Source of the DNA: Maylandia zebra
Lineage: Eukaryota; Chordata; Actinopteri; Cichliformes; Cichlidae
DNA: 64,000 nucleotides
Assembly: GCF_041146795.1 (NCBI RefSeq)
Contig: NC_135187.1
Location: 5,839,556-5,903,555 of the forward strand
Direction of reading: 5' to 3'
Below the pieces are notes generated by a model. That model searched no databases. It saw only the letters and a list, made by a program, of their open reading frames with translations, and was not told where the DNA came from. Made by a program: the position numbers and the translations under genes. Shown here piece after piece: positions 41,648 to 53,453 of this stretch; within the stretch, counting starts at the first letter, position 1; each line of letters begins with the position of its first letter.

Positions 41648-44600
41648 ATGAATATTCACTTTATTGCGGCGTTCTCCCTCTTAAGTCATGTAGTATCTCC
41701 AGGTAAGCTCGTATTTTATCTAATTTTTTAAAACTGTCTCTTGGAATTGAAACTGAGGCATCTAACTACTTTCACTTTCATTACAAAAATCGTTGGCGTA
41801 AACTGCAAAATTTAAAATACCTGCATACACGAATGCTTGTTATTTCATAGAATTAAAAACATTTATGCAATGACAATAACATTGATATATATTTAATTCA
41901 CACACTAGAATGGTTCTCAGGAGAAAACAAAACTGACGCTTTATACATTTACAGTAAAGTTAAAAACAAGCTTTTCGTATCAGAATCATCTTTCACTGAG
42001 CACAGCAGTAAGTGACTAATGCCACTTCGAGATGAGATCAGACGAGAACGGGAGACATGCTTTTTTAGCAGAATATTTATGTGTGTGTGTGTGTATTTCT
42101 GATTTCTTGAACGAGGAAATATATTGAAATTACTTTTAGATATTTAAAATAAATACTATTCTTAAAACAGGAAAAATATTACAGTCTTGTTTTTCTTAAG
42201 CAAAATGGAAATAAACATATAAAACAACCTCAAATCTATATTATTTTTATTTATTTATTTCATGCAGTGAAACACTCCCTGAAGTTGATTTTCATTGAAT
42301 CATCTGGAGTCCAAGACTTTGTGGGTGTCCTGTGGGCTGATGAAACTGAGCTGGTGCACTGCAACACCAAACTCAACAAAGCAGAACCAAAACCAAACTG
42401 GCTTAAAGAATTCATGAAAAGCAATCAAGAACACAACGACTTGTACACTCAAGAGTGTCTTCATAGTCAACATTTTTTTAAAGACACATTAAATGTATTG
42501 AGAAGGAGTTGCAGCCAAACTGAAGGTACTGTTGTAAAGATAAAATGTTCAGAAGCTTTTGCTTTGCCCAAGCAGAACAAGCTTGCTTTGATATCTTCTT
42601 TCTTTCTTCCTTCTGTCCCTCAGGTGTTCACACCCTTCAGAGAATGTATGGATGTGAATGGGACAATGAGACTGAAGAGGTCAAAAGTTTTGATCGATAT
42701 GGTTATGATGGAGAAGACCTTATGGAATTTAACCAGGAGACACAGACATGGCTCATTTCAACTCCTTGTGCTAGCATTGTCAAACACAAGTTAGACAATC
42801 AGCAAATTAGAATAGCAGATATTAACCATTACCTCACAAATGTGTGTTCTAAATGGCTGAAACAGTATCTGGACTATGGAAAATATTTTCTACAACGAAC
42901 AGGTGGGTTTCCATCACATAACGCTGTTTTGGGGAAACAATATCTACAGGGGTTATTCATTTCATTTCAAATGAAAGGAATAAAGGAATATATATGCAAA
43001 ACACAAAGCTGTTCTCTATTAAGGTATAATGCCTTATTTTGGTCTCTTTAGACTGGCCTTCAGTGTCTCTCCTCCAGAAGACTCCCTCCTCTCCAGTCAG
43101 CTGCCACGCTACAGGTTTCTCTCCTGCCCGAGCCGTTATGTTCTGGAGGAAAGATGGAAAAAAACTTTATCAATTCACGGACCGTGAACAGATATACCCT
43201 AATCAGGACAGGACGTTCCAAATGAATGTCGTCCTAAAATTTTCTTCAGTCACACCTGAGGAATGGTCAAGGTATGACTGTGTGTTTCAGCTTTCTGCTG
43301 TCAAAGAAGACATCATCATCAAACTGGACCAAAAAGTGATCAAGAGTAACAGAGGTAAGAGTGAAGCCCAAAATAATGGATTTAGTGTGTGTGTTCAGGA
43401 CCAGATCTTGGGAAAGTAATAACTTTAAAGCTAAGAAATCTACATGCTTCATGTTTTCATTATAAATCCTTGGCAAAGAAGTAGACCAGCAGACAAATAG
43501 AAAAGCATTTTTTGTGTGGTAGTGTGGATGTAATAACTGTTATACATCTATACAGATACACAACTTTGGATTGATGGATGTCTTGTCTTTCCAGATTATT
43601 TAATCTGTACAAGTCCCGAAGAGAACAATGATTATTACATCAAAGTTTCCGTGTTTTTTTTTTTTGTTCTACTCATCATAGTCCTTGTTTTCATCGTGTA
43701 CAAGATTACAGGTGATGTGTATATCTATATGGTATTTTCATTAAACGATTATAAAATTTTATTGATTCAGTTTACCACCCAAAAACAGTTAATTTAAATC
43801 CAAAGCATTCATGATGTTGTGAAAGAAAAGTTAAAAGAACAAACATATATTAAAATATTAAAGAGAGTTAGATTTAATTTGTTGTTCAGTTGTTGGTTTA
43901 ACTTTTTATATCTAAGGTTTAAGATTATGGTTTGAGTTTGTTTGCCATCTACAATCATTTATAGAATTTTCATCAGTTTAAAATACCCCAAATTAAAATT
44001 ATTTCAACAGAAAAACTTTAATGATGAATCAGATATGAATTGAACCAAACCTGTGGTGACTATCTGCAGTATAACATAAATTTGATGTCAAGACTTAAGT
44101 CATTATATATTTTTGAAGACTGGATATGGTGATTAACACTTTGTTTGTTTGTGTCTGCAATTCCAGTTGACGAAAGCAATCAAAAGAGTAAGCATGAGTT
44201 AAATTCATTTGAAATAAAAACTGAGTTAGATAATTTGTTGAGTAAAAACTTTTTTTATTTTTCCAGAAGACTTGGAGACATTGAAGTACTCCCCCATCGC
44301 TGCACTGGTTCTTGCTCTCATCCTTTGTTGTTTAACTGGAGTTCACTTTTACAAAACGAATACTGGTAAGCAAACAAAACATTTAACTCAAATCTTCACA
44401 TTATATACATTATATAAATAGAACCTCAGGTCAGTACAAAAATTAACATTTGGTTGTTCAATGTGAGATGAACAACATAACATGACATATGTCAATTCAA
44501 TTCAACTGTTTTCATATAGCACCGAGTCACAACAACACTCAGCCCGCTTTATGTTGTAAGTCAGAGACCTCAAAATAATACAGAGGAAACCCCTAAAATC

Positions 44601-46465
44601 TGTCGACAACCTATGAATAAGCATTTGGTGGCACTGGGAAGAAAAAAACACATTTTTGACAGGAAGAACCAAACTCAGGAAGGGGCAGTTATCTGCTGCA
44701 ACCAGTTGAGGGTGGAGACAAACAGAGGGAAACGGGCCAGAAGACACATTATGGAAGACAGCCAGAGTTTTATCTGTCCTAAGCACTGGAAACCTAAGTT
44801 CTGCTGTTTTACTCTTTTTAATGAGAAGAGACTATCTCCTGGTAATCCTTTAAAACTATTTGTTCAGTCTTTTTCTAATTGTTTTGTTATCAGCTTTAAC
44901 ATTAGAATGGTAACTGAGGCCTGTAAAGTAAAAAATCTAGCTCTTGGTTTGTTTGTTTTTGTGTGAACATGGCACAGTGTCATGATCCTGGGTTTTCAAC
45001 CAGCGTTTTCCATTCTTACAATTTCTGTCTGTTCTCTGTTTCAACTAATTTAGGCTTGGTTTAATATTATGCTTTTGCTTAGGCTGTTTTCTCCTTTGTG
45101 TTTGTTTCTAGTTCCCCTTAGAGTGACAATTTATGTTTTAATCTCTATTCTTAATACCATGATTAGCTGGGTTGTGCTCTTGACTTCTGGTTTGTATTAA
45201 TTCCTTATTACAGTTATCAGCAGTTCTCTGTTCCCATTGTCAAGTCATCCTCGTCCCTGTTTGTGTTTCCGTTTTTTGTTATTTCCCATTTTATTTTTTT
45301 AGTCTTTGTCCCCTGTGTGCTGTTTAATTTTTCCATGTCTTGTCCTCCTTAATTGTTGTCAGCTGTTTTCCCACCTATTGGCCATGTGCTTGTTACGGAG
45401 CCCCGCAGGGGATATGGGAGAAAAAAAAATTAAGACGGACTTTTGCAAGATCTCGCAAAAGTCCGTCTCAATTTTTAGCTTGTTGTCCTATGGCTCTATT
45501 TATTCTCTCTGTCTCCAACTGTTCATTGTGGTTTTGTACTGTTTGTCGGTCCTTGCGTTGCTCCATGCTATTTTTTGGATTATTGAACTTACGTTTCCTA
45601 CAGCATTATCTGTTTGCTGCCACAACTACAATATAAGTTAGTTTCAGTTAAGTTAATGGTTTTCCTTGTCTGCATCTTGGTCTACGCCACAACCTTACAC
45701 ACCATTTGCCCTTCTAGTGAATTTGCTAGAATGTCCACACATTGCAAAGCTTGGCAATGGTTTCCCACAATACAGTGAATGAACAGAATAAAATGATTGA
45801 CAATGAATGTTCCAGACCAGCAATCTGAAAAAATTGTTCTGCTTTGATAGGTGTTCACACTTACTTATAATCAGTTAATCACATGTATTTAATTAGCAGC
45901 ATCTGGCTGTTACTTACTATCTTAACTCCTATTGAAGCAGTAAGGGTGTACTTAGATTCTCACAGGACTGCTTCTGCATTTTTGTTAAATAATGACATGG
46001 TATAATAATGTATGTCACGTATTGTTGCGTACCTGATGTTTACATTATATTCTGATATCTAGTCTTATAAGGGTTATGTTGACGGAAGTTTTACTTTTGT
46101 TTAACTATAATTGAACATAATGTTGTTCAGGCTGGAGCGTCATTTCCTGTATATTTCAGTACTTTGACACAACAAGGGAAAAGTGTTAAGATTACAATCA
46201 AAGTGGAAGCAGTATTAGAATAAATGTTTTTATAAACCTCTAAGTGTGAGAGTTCAACAAGGGGACAGAGACATTAATTTTTTGTGTTTCAGATTTCTCC
46301 ATAATTCTTCGATCTGGTAAGTAAAGCATATTCTGTTATTCTTTCTTATGTGATCTATGCTATTAACGTGAAGATTTTTAGTCTTTGTGATAACCATTTG
46401 TTCTTCTGGTAGATTATGCGTTGAAATGGAGAGAGCCATTACCTGGAATACAATGGGGACCCTGA
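41648..46465 (+). CDS. MHC class I heavy-chain gene, divergent, copy 1
   Basis: Nine exons join in frame: 41,648-41,702, 42,268-42,525, 42,624-42,902, 43,052-43,354, 43,595-43,711, 44,167-44,187, 44,267-44,365, 46,293-46,316, 46,413-46,465 (TGA at 46,463). Every junction is GT/AG, phase 1. They encode a signal peptide (MNIHFIAAFSLLSHVVSP), alpha-1 (86 codons, VKHSLKLIFIESSGVQDFVG), alpha-2 (93 codons, with the Cys pair GCEWDNETEE / VCSKWLKQYL), alpha-3 (101 codons, Ig Cys pair PVSCHATGF / RYDCVFQL), a membrane segment (exon 5, VSVFFFFVLLIIVLVFIVY), a short linker exon, a second hydrophobic segment (exon 7, IAALVLALILCCLTGVHF), and a tail ending GIQWGP. The usual Tyr near alpha-1 position 7 and the alpha-2 Trp (147-type) are replaced, suggesting a non-classical molecule that may not bind peptide in the standard way. 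The last intron is swollen by a repeat and an LTR. Teleost lineage (U, L, P or other) is not assignable by eye. Confidence 0.8.
44490..44765 (+). repeat. dispersed teleost repeat in the last long intron of MHC copy 1
   Basis: Starts CAATTCAATTCAACTG and continues with AGCATTTGGTGGCACTGGGA, AGGAAGAACCAAACTCAGGA and GGCAGTTATCTGCTGCAACC, a very common fish repeat. A degenerate relative is at 49,085-49,290. Confidence 0.6.
44978..45699 (+). mobile_element. degenerate gypsy-type LTR in MHC copy 1 intron
   Basis: Begins TGTCATGATCCTGGG like teleost gypsy LTRs and has a C/T-rich body. The right end is uncertain (around CCACAACCTTACAC). Inside is a truncated palindromic MITE at 45,395-45,476. Confidence 0.5.
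45425..45476. repeat. near-perfect 26-bp-arm palindrome
   Basis: TAAGACGGACTTTTGCAAGA is followed immediately by its inverse, TCTCGCAAAAGTCCGTCTCA, with two mismatches. It is preceded by CGGAGCCCCGCAGGGGAT, itself part palindromic. Probably the core of a foldback MITE whose right flank is lost. Confidence 0.8.
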
Positions 46466-46713
46466 AACAGGACGTAATTATAAGACCTTGACTTTACATA
46501 TTGAAGTATTAATGCATTTGTTTTTTATTTACCATTGATTGATTTGCACACTGATATTGTTTCGCTGACTTGTTGAATGGACATTATATGCCTCACTACT
46601 TGAATGCAAACACAAGGCTGTGTTTGTATATTATTTCAGTACAAACTGTGTTTTGAATTTATCTTTGTACTGTGGATTCATAACTGTGTAGACTCACAAA
46701 TTATCATGGTTAG

Positions 46714-47598
46714 TGCTGGCCAACCGTGGGGATGTGAGGAAGAAGGACCCAAATGCTGGACTCTTTATGATAAACAGTGCATTTATTTACAGTGGTGTAA
46801 ACAATCCACAGAATAATAAATCCCCATGTGTTCCCTTGACTGCCTTGTTGTGTCCTCCACCCACAAGTCCGTGCTCTTCCCCTCCTGTGTGTCCTGGCAC
46901 CCTGTGCTCTTGTCTTTCTACGCTCCTTCCTGGATAAAATAACAAAGAAGCAACCATCAGGACACTCAACCACTGTGGGTATGCACTCATTTAACTTGGC
47001 TCACAAAGACCACTGATGTGGAGTCTCACACAACAATCCCGCGCCGAGGAGCGCTTGGCCACACTCCCCGACGAGGCTTCATTAGCTGCAGGTGTGTGTG
47101 ATCATCCGCTTCAGGCATGGCCAGCCTCCAGAGGGTAAATGGCCTGATTTGTAAATGTACAGCTTTTCTAGTCCCTAAGAACCCCAAAGCGCTTTACACA
47201 ACCAGTCATCCACATATTCACACAATGGTGATGGCAAGCTACATTGTAGCCACAGCCACCCTGGGGTGCACTGACAGAGGCGAGGCTGCCGGACACTGGC
47301 ACCACCAGGCCCTCTGACCACCACCAATGACCGAGACTGTCCAAGCCGGGGCTCGAACCGGCAACCTTCCGATTACAAGGCAAACTCCCAACTCTTGAGC
47401 CACGATCGCCCCAGATGGGACATAACTACCAGGCCTGCCTGAAACCCAGTGCTCAGCCACACTCACAGACACACCCACTTGCCTATACATACAAGCATGG
47501 AGAACACAAGAACAGCAGTACAGTGCAGCAAACATACATTATATATCAGTCCATAACTGCTCATGGATCCTGGGTCGCTCAGATCCAGGTCCCTGACA
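46714..47598 (-). mobile_element. gypsy-type LTR, minus orientation, hosting a SINE
   Basis: The plus strand runs from TGCTGGCCAACCGTGG to GATCCAGGTCCCTGACA (TG...CA). On the minus strand it ends with an AATAAATGCAC and GGTCCTTCTTCC region like teleost gypsy LTR 3-prime ends. The SINE at 47,115-47,413 is inside. No target duplication was found. Confidence 0.45.
47115..47413 (-). mobile_element. tRNA-derived SINE, family 1, copy B
   Basis: The minus-strand head GATCGTGGCTCAAGAGTTGG (box A like) and GCCGGTTCGAGCCCCGG (box B at 47,349-47,359) are followed by the same body as copy A and an AAAGCGCTTTGGGGTTC tail. Flanking CCAGAGGG / CCAGATGGG may be a worn target duplication. Confidence 0.8.
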
Positions 47599-47806
47599 CA
47601 AATAAAACTATGGGGATGTTTGAGTAGTAAGTAATGTTAGAGCAGAAATGGAAATGGGTTTATGGCTGTCATTTCTTCAAAGCTTGATTTGTTTAAAAAA
47701 AAAAAGTTTTCATCCTAAGTCTAAGAGATGGCAGCAGAGACTCTGTAAATCTTTTGGCTGCTCCCTTTAGGGCTCACAGCAGATTTTTGTCAGTGCGACT
47801 TGTCAT

Positions 47807-48235
47807 ACAGTCCCGATCAAAAGTTTAAAGACCAGTTGAAAAATGGCAAAAAAATCATATTTTGCGTGGTTGGATCTTCACAAGGTTCCAAGTCGAGCTT
47901 CAACACGCAACAAGAAGAAATGAGAGTGAGACAAAACATTTTTTGAGCATGCAATTTATTGAAAACAACACTTAAACTGAAACAGGCCGTTTTAAAGCTG
48001 ATCAGAAGTTTAGGACCACACCTGCAAAAAACCCATAAACTCTCCAAAACAGAAATCAAAGTTCCAAACATGAACTCAATAATGAGTAGCTCCACCTTCA
48101 TTGTTAATCACTTCAAAAATTCATTGTGGCATACTTGATGTAAGCGTTTCCATGAGGTGAGTGGGAACATTTCTCCAAGTGGTGAAGACGGCCACACGAA
48201 GGCAATCTACTGTCTGGAACTGTTGTGTCTGGATA
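47807..48235. mobile_element. Tc1-like element end fragment
   Basis: ACAGTCCCGATCAAAAGTTT at the left is a Tc1-family terminus; the text runs into the 3-prime coding side (minus strand) of the transposase and decays by about 48,235. Confidence 0.55.
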
Positions 48236-48687
48236 TGTTCTAGCCTTTTTAAAGGTATAATACGAAGTGATTATCTTTTTGTGTTTACAAACACTGCCCC
48301 GCTCAACAAGTGAGCAGTGTCGGTCAAACCAGTTAGAAGATAAATATAGAGAAGCAGCATTAGCAAAAATCCATGAATAATACATAATTATCAGAAATAA
48401 CATGAAGTGACAAAGTAAATATAACATATTTTTAATCTGTCTAACTTATAAACTTTTTATGTTTTATCTATGTTATATATGTGGGATGGGATTTATGGGA
48501 TTTGGACAGCTGCATTCAAAAAGAACATATTTCTTCTTCACATACTAAATGCCAAATTCTATAACCTGTTTGTGTGTTTTGATTTTTGAGCTGGCTGTAT
48601 ATATTTTTAAAAAGTGCAAATTTGGGAGTATGGATTAAAACACAAATTCAAAAAATAAACTCTGCATTTCCACGACTGAGATCTCAC

Positions 48688-50286
48688 CTTTCTTCTTTGG
48701 TAACGACTGCCACGATTACCACAACTGCAATGGAAACGATAACTAGAACAACGATTGCAGCTCCAATGTCAGTGGGATTCTCTGTTGAATAGAATATGGA
48801 AGGACTTTAATAATAGATTTGTGCTGTTACTTAAGAATAAGTGAAGAACAAATCAGTAAGGACCTGGTAGTTGATGCATCTTATATCTCTGATTGAAATA
48901 ATAAGATTTATCAGTTCCACAGTTGGTACCTTATTACTTTTTGCTCACTTCAGTTATCTATCATGTGTCCCCACTTCAGTGAACCATCTTACTGAGTTGT
49001 TAGTAGTAGAGATTTGATTAGTAAATGTGGTAAAATTGGTAAAAGGTCAACATATCCAATATTGTCTCAAGCAACTTACACCATTATAGAAAGAAATCAT
49101 CAATCAATTAATACTCTGTGGGAAAGCACTTTGCAAAACTGAGCAGAAAAAAGAAAAGTTGACAGGAAGAAACAGAATCAGGGCCATGACATGCTTATCT
49201 GCCACAGCAAGCTGGGAGAAAGTTTTGAGTGAAAAGATGATCATGGAGACACAGCAAGCAACATAACACATAACACAGGAAGAGATAATTGGGCAGTCAG
49301 GTCTACAGACCTGGAACATGAAGTCACAGAGTCAGAGACAAATGCACAAAGGAGAGTAATTTGTGTTTGCTGTCTTTTGTACACAAGACAAAAAGTTTAT
49401 TCCATTAATTTCAAGGGTTTTGATGTTAATATTATTATACGTATTATAATAACTGGTATTGATGAATGATTACAGTGCTTGGTGAGAATCTTGTTGTCCT
49501 CTTCTAAATAAATAATTCTAGCGATTATGTGGAACTACTGAGTGCCAACTCAGTATGATGCTTTACGTTAATACTGTAGTATTAATAACTACTGTGTAAA
49601 AATGCTCCAGTCTTACTCATATTGGTCCTAATCACTGCTCGGTCCAGTTTGGTGATGATGTCATTGTTCACACTATAGAACTGAAACACACAGTGGTACC
49701 TCTCCCAGTCTTCAGGTGTGACTGATGAAACATTGAGATCAACACTCGTCTGAAAGGTCCCATCATTGTTGGAAAGGATCTCTCCCAGATCCACACCTTC
49801 ATGAAGCTCCTCTCCATCTTTCCTCCAGAACATCTCGGCTCTGTCAGGATAGAAACCTGTAGCGTGCCAGCTGACTGGAGAGGAGGAAGACTTCTGAAGG
49901 AGAGACACTGAAGGAAGAACTGGAGAGAGACAGGCAGTTGTTAGATTCTCGTTTGAATTTGACTCTGCTTTAAAATGCCATACATTTTCTCTTTTACAAC
50001 TTCACATGAGATTCTGTAATTTTACCTGCTGTCTGCAAAAGGTTTCTCCTGTAGTGCACATACTTCTTTAAAAGCCCAGGGCATTCATTGTAATTTAATC
50101 TAGGTTTTTCAGCATCCCATCTCAGTTTGGTGATGATAGCCTGTGGTTTTTGAGCGATCCATGTCAGTGTCTGTAGGTCCAATGATAGAAAGCCTTCTCC
50201 ATCATATCCATACTGATTGAACCCATTAATCTCTTCAGTCTCATCATCCCATTCACATCCATTCATCCTTTGCAAAATATGAACAC
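48688..50286 (-). pseudogene. MHC class I gene copy 2, partial
   Basis: Three exons on the minus strand: alpha-2 (50,026-50,286; [20 protein letters not shown] ... [13 protein letters not shown]), alpha-3 (49,617-49,919; VLPSVSLLQKSSSSPVSWHA ... RYHCVFQF) and TM (48,688-48,781; ENPTDIGAAIVVLVIVSIAV). Junctions are GT/AG and phases agree. The conserved first Ig cysteine of alpha-3 is Trp here (TGG instead of TGC), so the domain disulfide cannot form. Signal and alpha-1 exons are not found upstream, where a Tc1 fragment and a Pro/Ser-rich insertion begin at 50,576; cytoplasmic exons are not recognised. Open frames persist, so it may be a young pseudogene or a gene whose 5-prime exons lie far away. 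Confidence 0.7.
49085..49290 (+). repeat. degenerate copy of the 44,490 repeat in MHC copy 2 intron
   Basis: GACAGGAAGAAACAGAATCAGG and CTTATCTGCCACAGCAAGCTGG echo the 44,490 family. Strongly diverged. Confidence 0.4.
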
Positions 50287-50575
50287 CTGAAAAGAGACAC
50301 GGTGACAAAAAACACGGGAAATTAGTGAGATGTCAGCAGAGCTCATAGCCGATATCAGATCTTTGTCATCTGATACAGACACAAAAAAAGAGGCTCTCCT
50401 GTTACTAACATAAAAACCAGTCTATCAACTTAAGGACAGTGTCGAAGTGTCGCTTTTTTCTGCTTTTATTCACTGTTCTTATTTTCTTTTCACTTGTCTT
50501 CATAAACAATAAATCTCATTACTATCTATTGCATTGTATGCAGTAGATAGTAATATGTATGCATATATATAAGAC

Positions 50576-51060
50576 TTATATATACGTATACATATACAGC
50601 AGGATGCAAAAGTTTGGGCATCCCACTGTAGATAGTTTAGTAGATCCGCCTTTTGCAGAAATTACAGCCTCTAAATGCTTCCTGTAGGTTCCAATGAGAG
50701 TCTGGATTGTGGTTGAAGGTATTTTGGACCATTCCTCTTTACAAAACATCTCTAGTTCATTCAGGTCTGATGGCTTCTGAGCATGGACAGCTCTCTTTAA
50801 CTTACACCACAGATTTTCAATAATATTCAGGTCTGGGGACTGAGATGGCCATTCCAGAACGTTGTACTTGTTCGTCTGCATGAATGTCTTAGTGGATTTT
50901 GAGCAGTGTTTCAGGTCGTTGTCTTGTTGAAAGATCAAGGCCCAGCACAGCTTCAGCTTTGTCACTGATTCCTGGACATTGGTATCCAGAATCTGCTGAT
51001 ACTGAGTGGAATCCATGTGTCACTCAACTTTGACAAGATTCCCAGTCCTTGCACTGGCCA
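50576..51060 (-). pseudogene. Tc1-like transposase, C-terminal half
   Basis: The minus strand reads [20 protein letters not shown], then FQQDNDLKHCSKSTKTFM (second catalytic Asp) and LEWPSQSPDLNIIENLWCKL (third residue, Glu, of DD34E). The end AGCAGGATGCAAAAGTTTGG at 50,599 is a Tc1 terminus. The N-terminal DNA-binding half is absent, replaced at about 51,061 by a Pro/Ser-rich insertion. Confidence 0.75.
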
Positions 51061-52430
51061 CTCAGTCTCCAGTGTCAGCTGCTCACTCGCTCTCTGCTCA
51101 GTCACCAGTGTCGGCTGTCCACTCTCTTTCAGCTCAGTCTCCAGTGTCACCTTCAGCTCAGTCTCCAGTGTCACTTTCAGCTCAGTCCCCTGTGCCCCCA
51201 GTGTCACCCGTAGCTCAGGCTCCAGTGCCTCCACTGTCACCCATAGCTCAGGCTCCAGTGCCTCCAGTGTCACCAGTAGCTCAGGCTCCAGAGTCACCGC
51301 TAGCTCCGTCACTCATTCTGTCACCAGTCTCACACATTCAATCTATGCAGGGAGGTAATCTAAGTTCCAATCAGGGAGTTTCTCGCGCTTTTGCAGCTTC
51401 GGGCACAGTTATGCACTCCAGGGCCTCCCCAGAAGCTAGGTTTCAGTCCCCGGCTATTTCTGGACCCCTGAAGATTAAGCAGCCCTCAGAGAACTACTCT
51501 GTGTCAGCACCGTCTGGGCAGAGCTAGTGCCCAGCTCAGCACCAATTGCCTTCGTGTCTGCCAGTGGACTCCATGCCTGCTGGCTTTGTGATGGCTTCTG
51601 CTGGAGGGTCCGTGGGACCGCTCCGGCCTTCGTCTCCTGTCTCAGCTGGAGGGTCCAAGGGATCCGTCCAACCTGTTGCACCGCCGCCTGCAGCGCCTCC
51701 GTCTCCGGCTTCCACGCCGCCGCCGCCTGCAGCGCCTCCGTCTCGGGGCTTCCATGCCGCCGCCTGCAGCGCCATTCTCGCCTGGTCCAGCTTCAGAGTC
51801 TTCAGCCTCGCCTGCAGCGGCCTCATCATCCTCGCCTGCAGCAGCCTTTGCTTCGCCTGGTCCAGCTTCAGCTTCTGCTTCGCCTCCAGCGTCGCCTGGT
51901 CCAGCCTCTGTGTCTTCGCCTCCAGTGTCGCCTGGTCCTGCCTTGTCTGGGTCTGCAGTTAACCGGCCACTTTCCAGGCTATTGGTCGGGCGCCATGGCC
52001 GTCGTGGGCGGCCCCCAGACCCCCTTCGCCTGAGTCGCCACCGTTGCCGTCCGCACGGTCGGCCCCCAGACCTCTTTCGCCTGAGTCGCCGCCGTTGCCG
52101 TCCGCACGGTCGGCCCCCTGAACGGTTCGGGCTCCTGTTTTGTTTTGCTCCGAGAGTCTTCCGTCCTCGTGGCTGGTTCGTCTGTGTTGTTCCCCTCGGT
52201 CTCCCTGCGTCTCTCCGTCCGTCTCTCTGTGTATTTCCTCATAACTCCCCGCATCTTCGCTCTGGTTTGTTTTGTTAGTTTTGCCCAGTTTAGGTTTTCC
52301 AGTTTCATGTTCACCCGCCATTTCTGTTTGTATCTACTCCTATTCAATAAATACTCACCTGCACCAGAGCTGCCGCATTTTGGGTCCTAACTTCAACTCC
52401 ACACGTCCACCACCCCGGACGTGACACTGC
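51061..52430 (+). mobile_element. Pro/Ser-rich repetitive insertion, probable LTR-element remnant
   Basis: A 1.37-kb GC- and C-rich block unlike its AT-rich surroundings. The frame at 51,006-51,527 encodes 11-residue repeats ([22 protein letters not shown]) from 33-bp units at 51,200-51,300 and ends SAPSGQS. A further 51-bp tandem pair lies at 52,010-52,120 (GAGTCGCCACCGTTGCCGTC type). The tail (AATAAATACTCACC, then CATTTTGGGTCCTAACTTC, then CGGACGTGACAC) resembles the end of a teleost gypsy LTR. No catalytic domain is present. Confidence 0.45.
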
Positions 52431-53109
52431 CAGTATTATGATTTATTATTGTTAGTATTATGAGACCTGCAACCAAATTGAAATGGCTAAAATATGTAAA
52501 ACATGTCAAAACATTTTTTTTCTTTTTGGTTCAAACACAAAAATAAGCTTCTTCAGTCAGCATGTATTGATCAGTCTCATCAGTTTAAACCTGCGATCAG
52601 TCCTCTCTGTTCTCCATTATCAACTGCTTTGTGTTTTCATGAACATACTCAGTTTCACTGCTCTCACTCCATTATTTTCCTGAAAATCCTAGCTCCTGTA
52701 CTGCTGAGCTCAGACTCATCATTGAGCTCTGCTCTCAAAAACTGACATAGTCCGTGTGTGATTTAAGTGCTTAAAGCTTTTAAAACATGTTTAGCGCCAT
52801 CTTCTGTCAGAACAGAATGTGACATCATCGAGTTGGTTCAATCAAATTCATCACATTATTTATTCAACAGAATTCATTTAGTGACGACATTTTAACTTAA
52901 GTAAATTAAAAGTAAATATAATTTTTAATATTTTGCAGCCTTAGTTTTAGTAGAAATATTTTAGCGATTATTTAAGATGTAAGGAAATGAGTGCAAAAAG
53001 AGATCTAATTGAGAATGTTTTCATTTTATCATCAGGATACTTAACCTTAATCTACTAAAGTTTCTCAAATGTACCAAAAATGGTCATAGGCATGAGCCGA
53101 TATAATCAA
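52431..53109. other. no supported gene
   Basis: AT-rich; no MHC alpha-1-like exon is visible on the minus strand, where one would complete copy 2. Confidence 0.4.
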
Positions 53110-53184
53110 CACCAGTGTTGTACAAATGCTAAAATATTGTATGGACAATGGGTCCAATATTGTAGCATTTGTACAACACTGGTG
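53110..53184. repeat. 30-bp-arm hairpin with hAT-like ends
   Basis: CACCAGTGTTGTACAAATGC and its inverse GCATTTGTACAACACTGGTG surround a short loop. One mismatch in the arms. CAGTGTTG ends suggest a minimal hAT-derived foldback. Confidence 0.8.
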
Positions 53185-53453
53185 CTAAACAATTACTCTT
53201 AGGGGTCCTTTAAAGTTTGATAGCTTTTCACATATTGTTACTGTGACAATAAAAATACATAATTAATTTGAAGCAATATTTACAGTACTCAGCATTTTTG
53301 AAAAAAGCAACAGAGATCTACAGATACTTTAAAATCCCCTTCTTTTTCACCTACAGCAGGAATACCATCAGCTTGTATTAAACATTCAGAAGTTCAGAAC
53401 TTCTAGCAGTGGAATTAGCCTTTATTTTTTAACCTTTTCAGTTTCTCCCTCAG

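Noticed and set aside
51536-52347. several 100-200-codon frames on both strands
   Set aside because: The GC-rich low-complexity block is open in most frames; no frame shows a family motif beyond the Pro/Ser repeats, and they conflict with each other.
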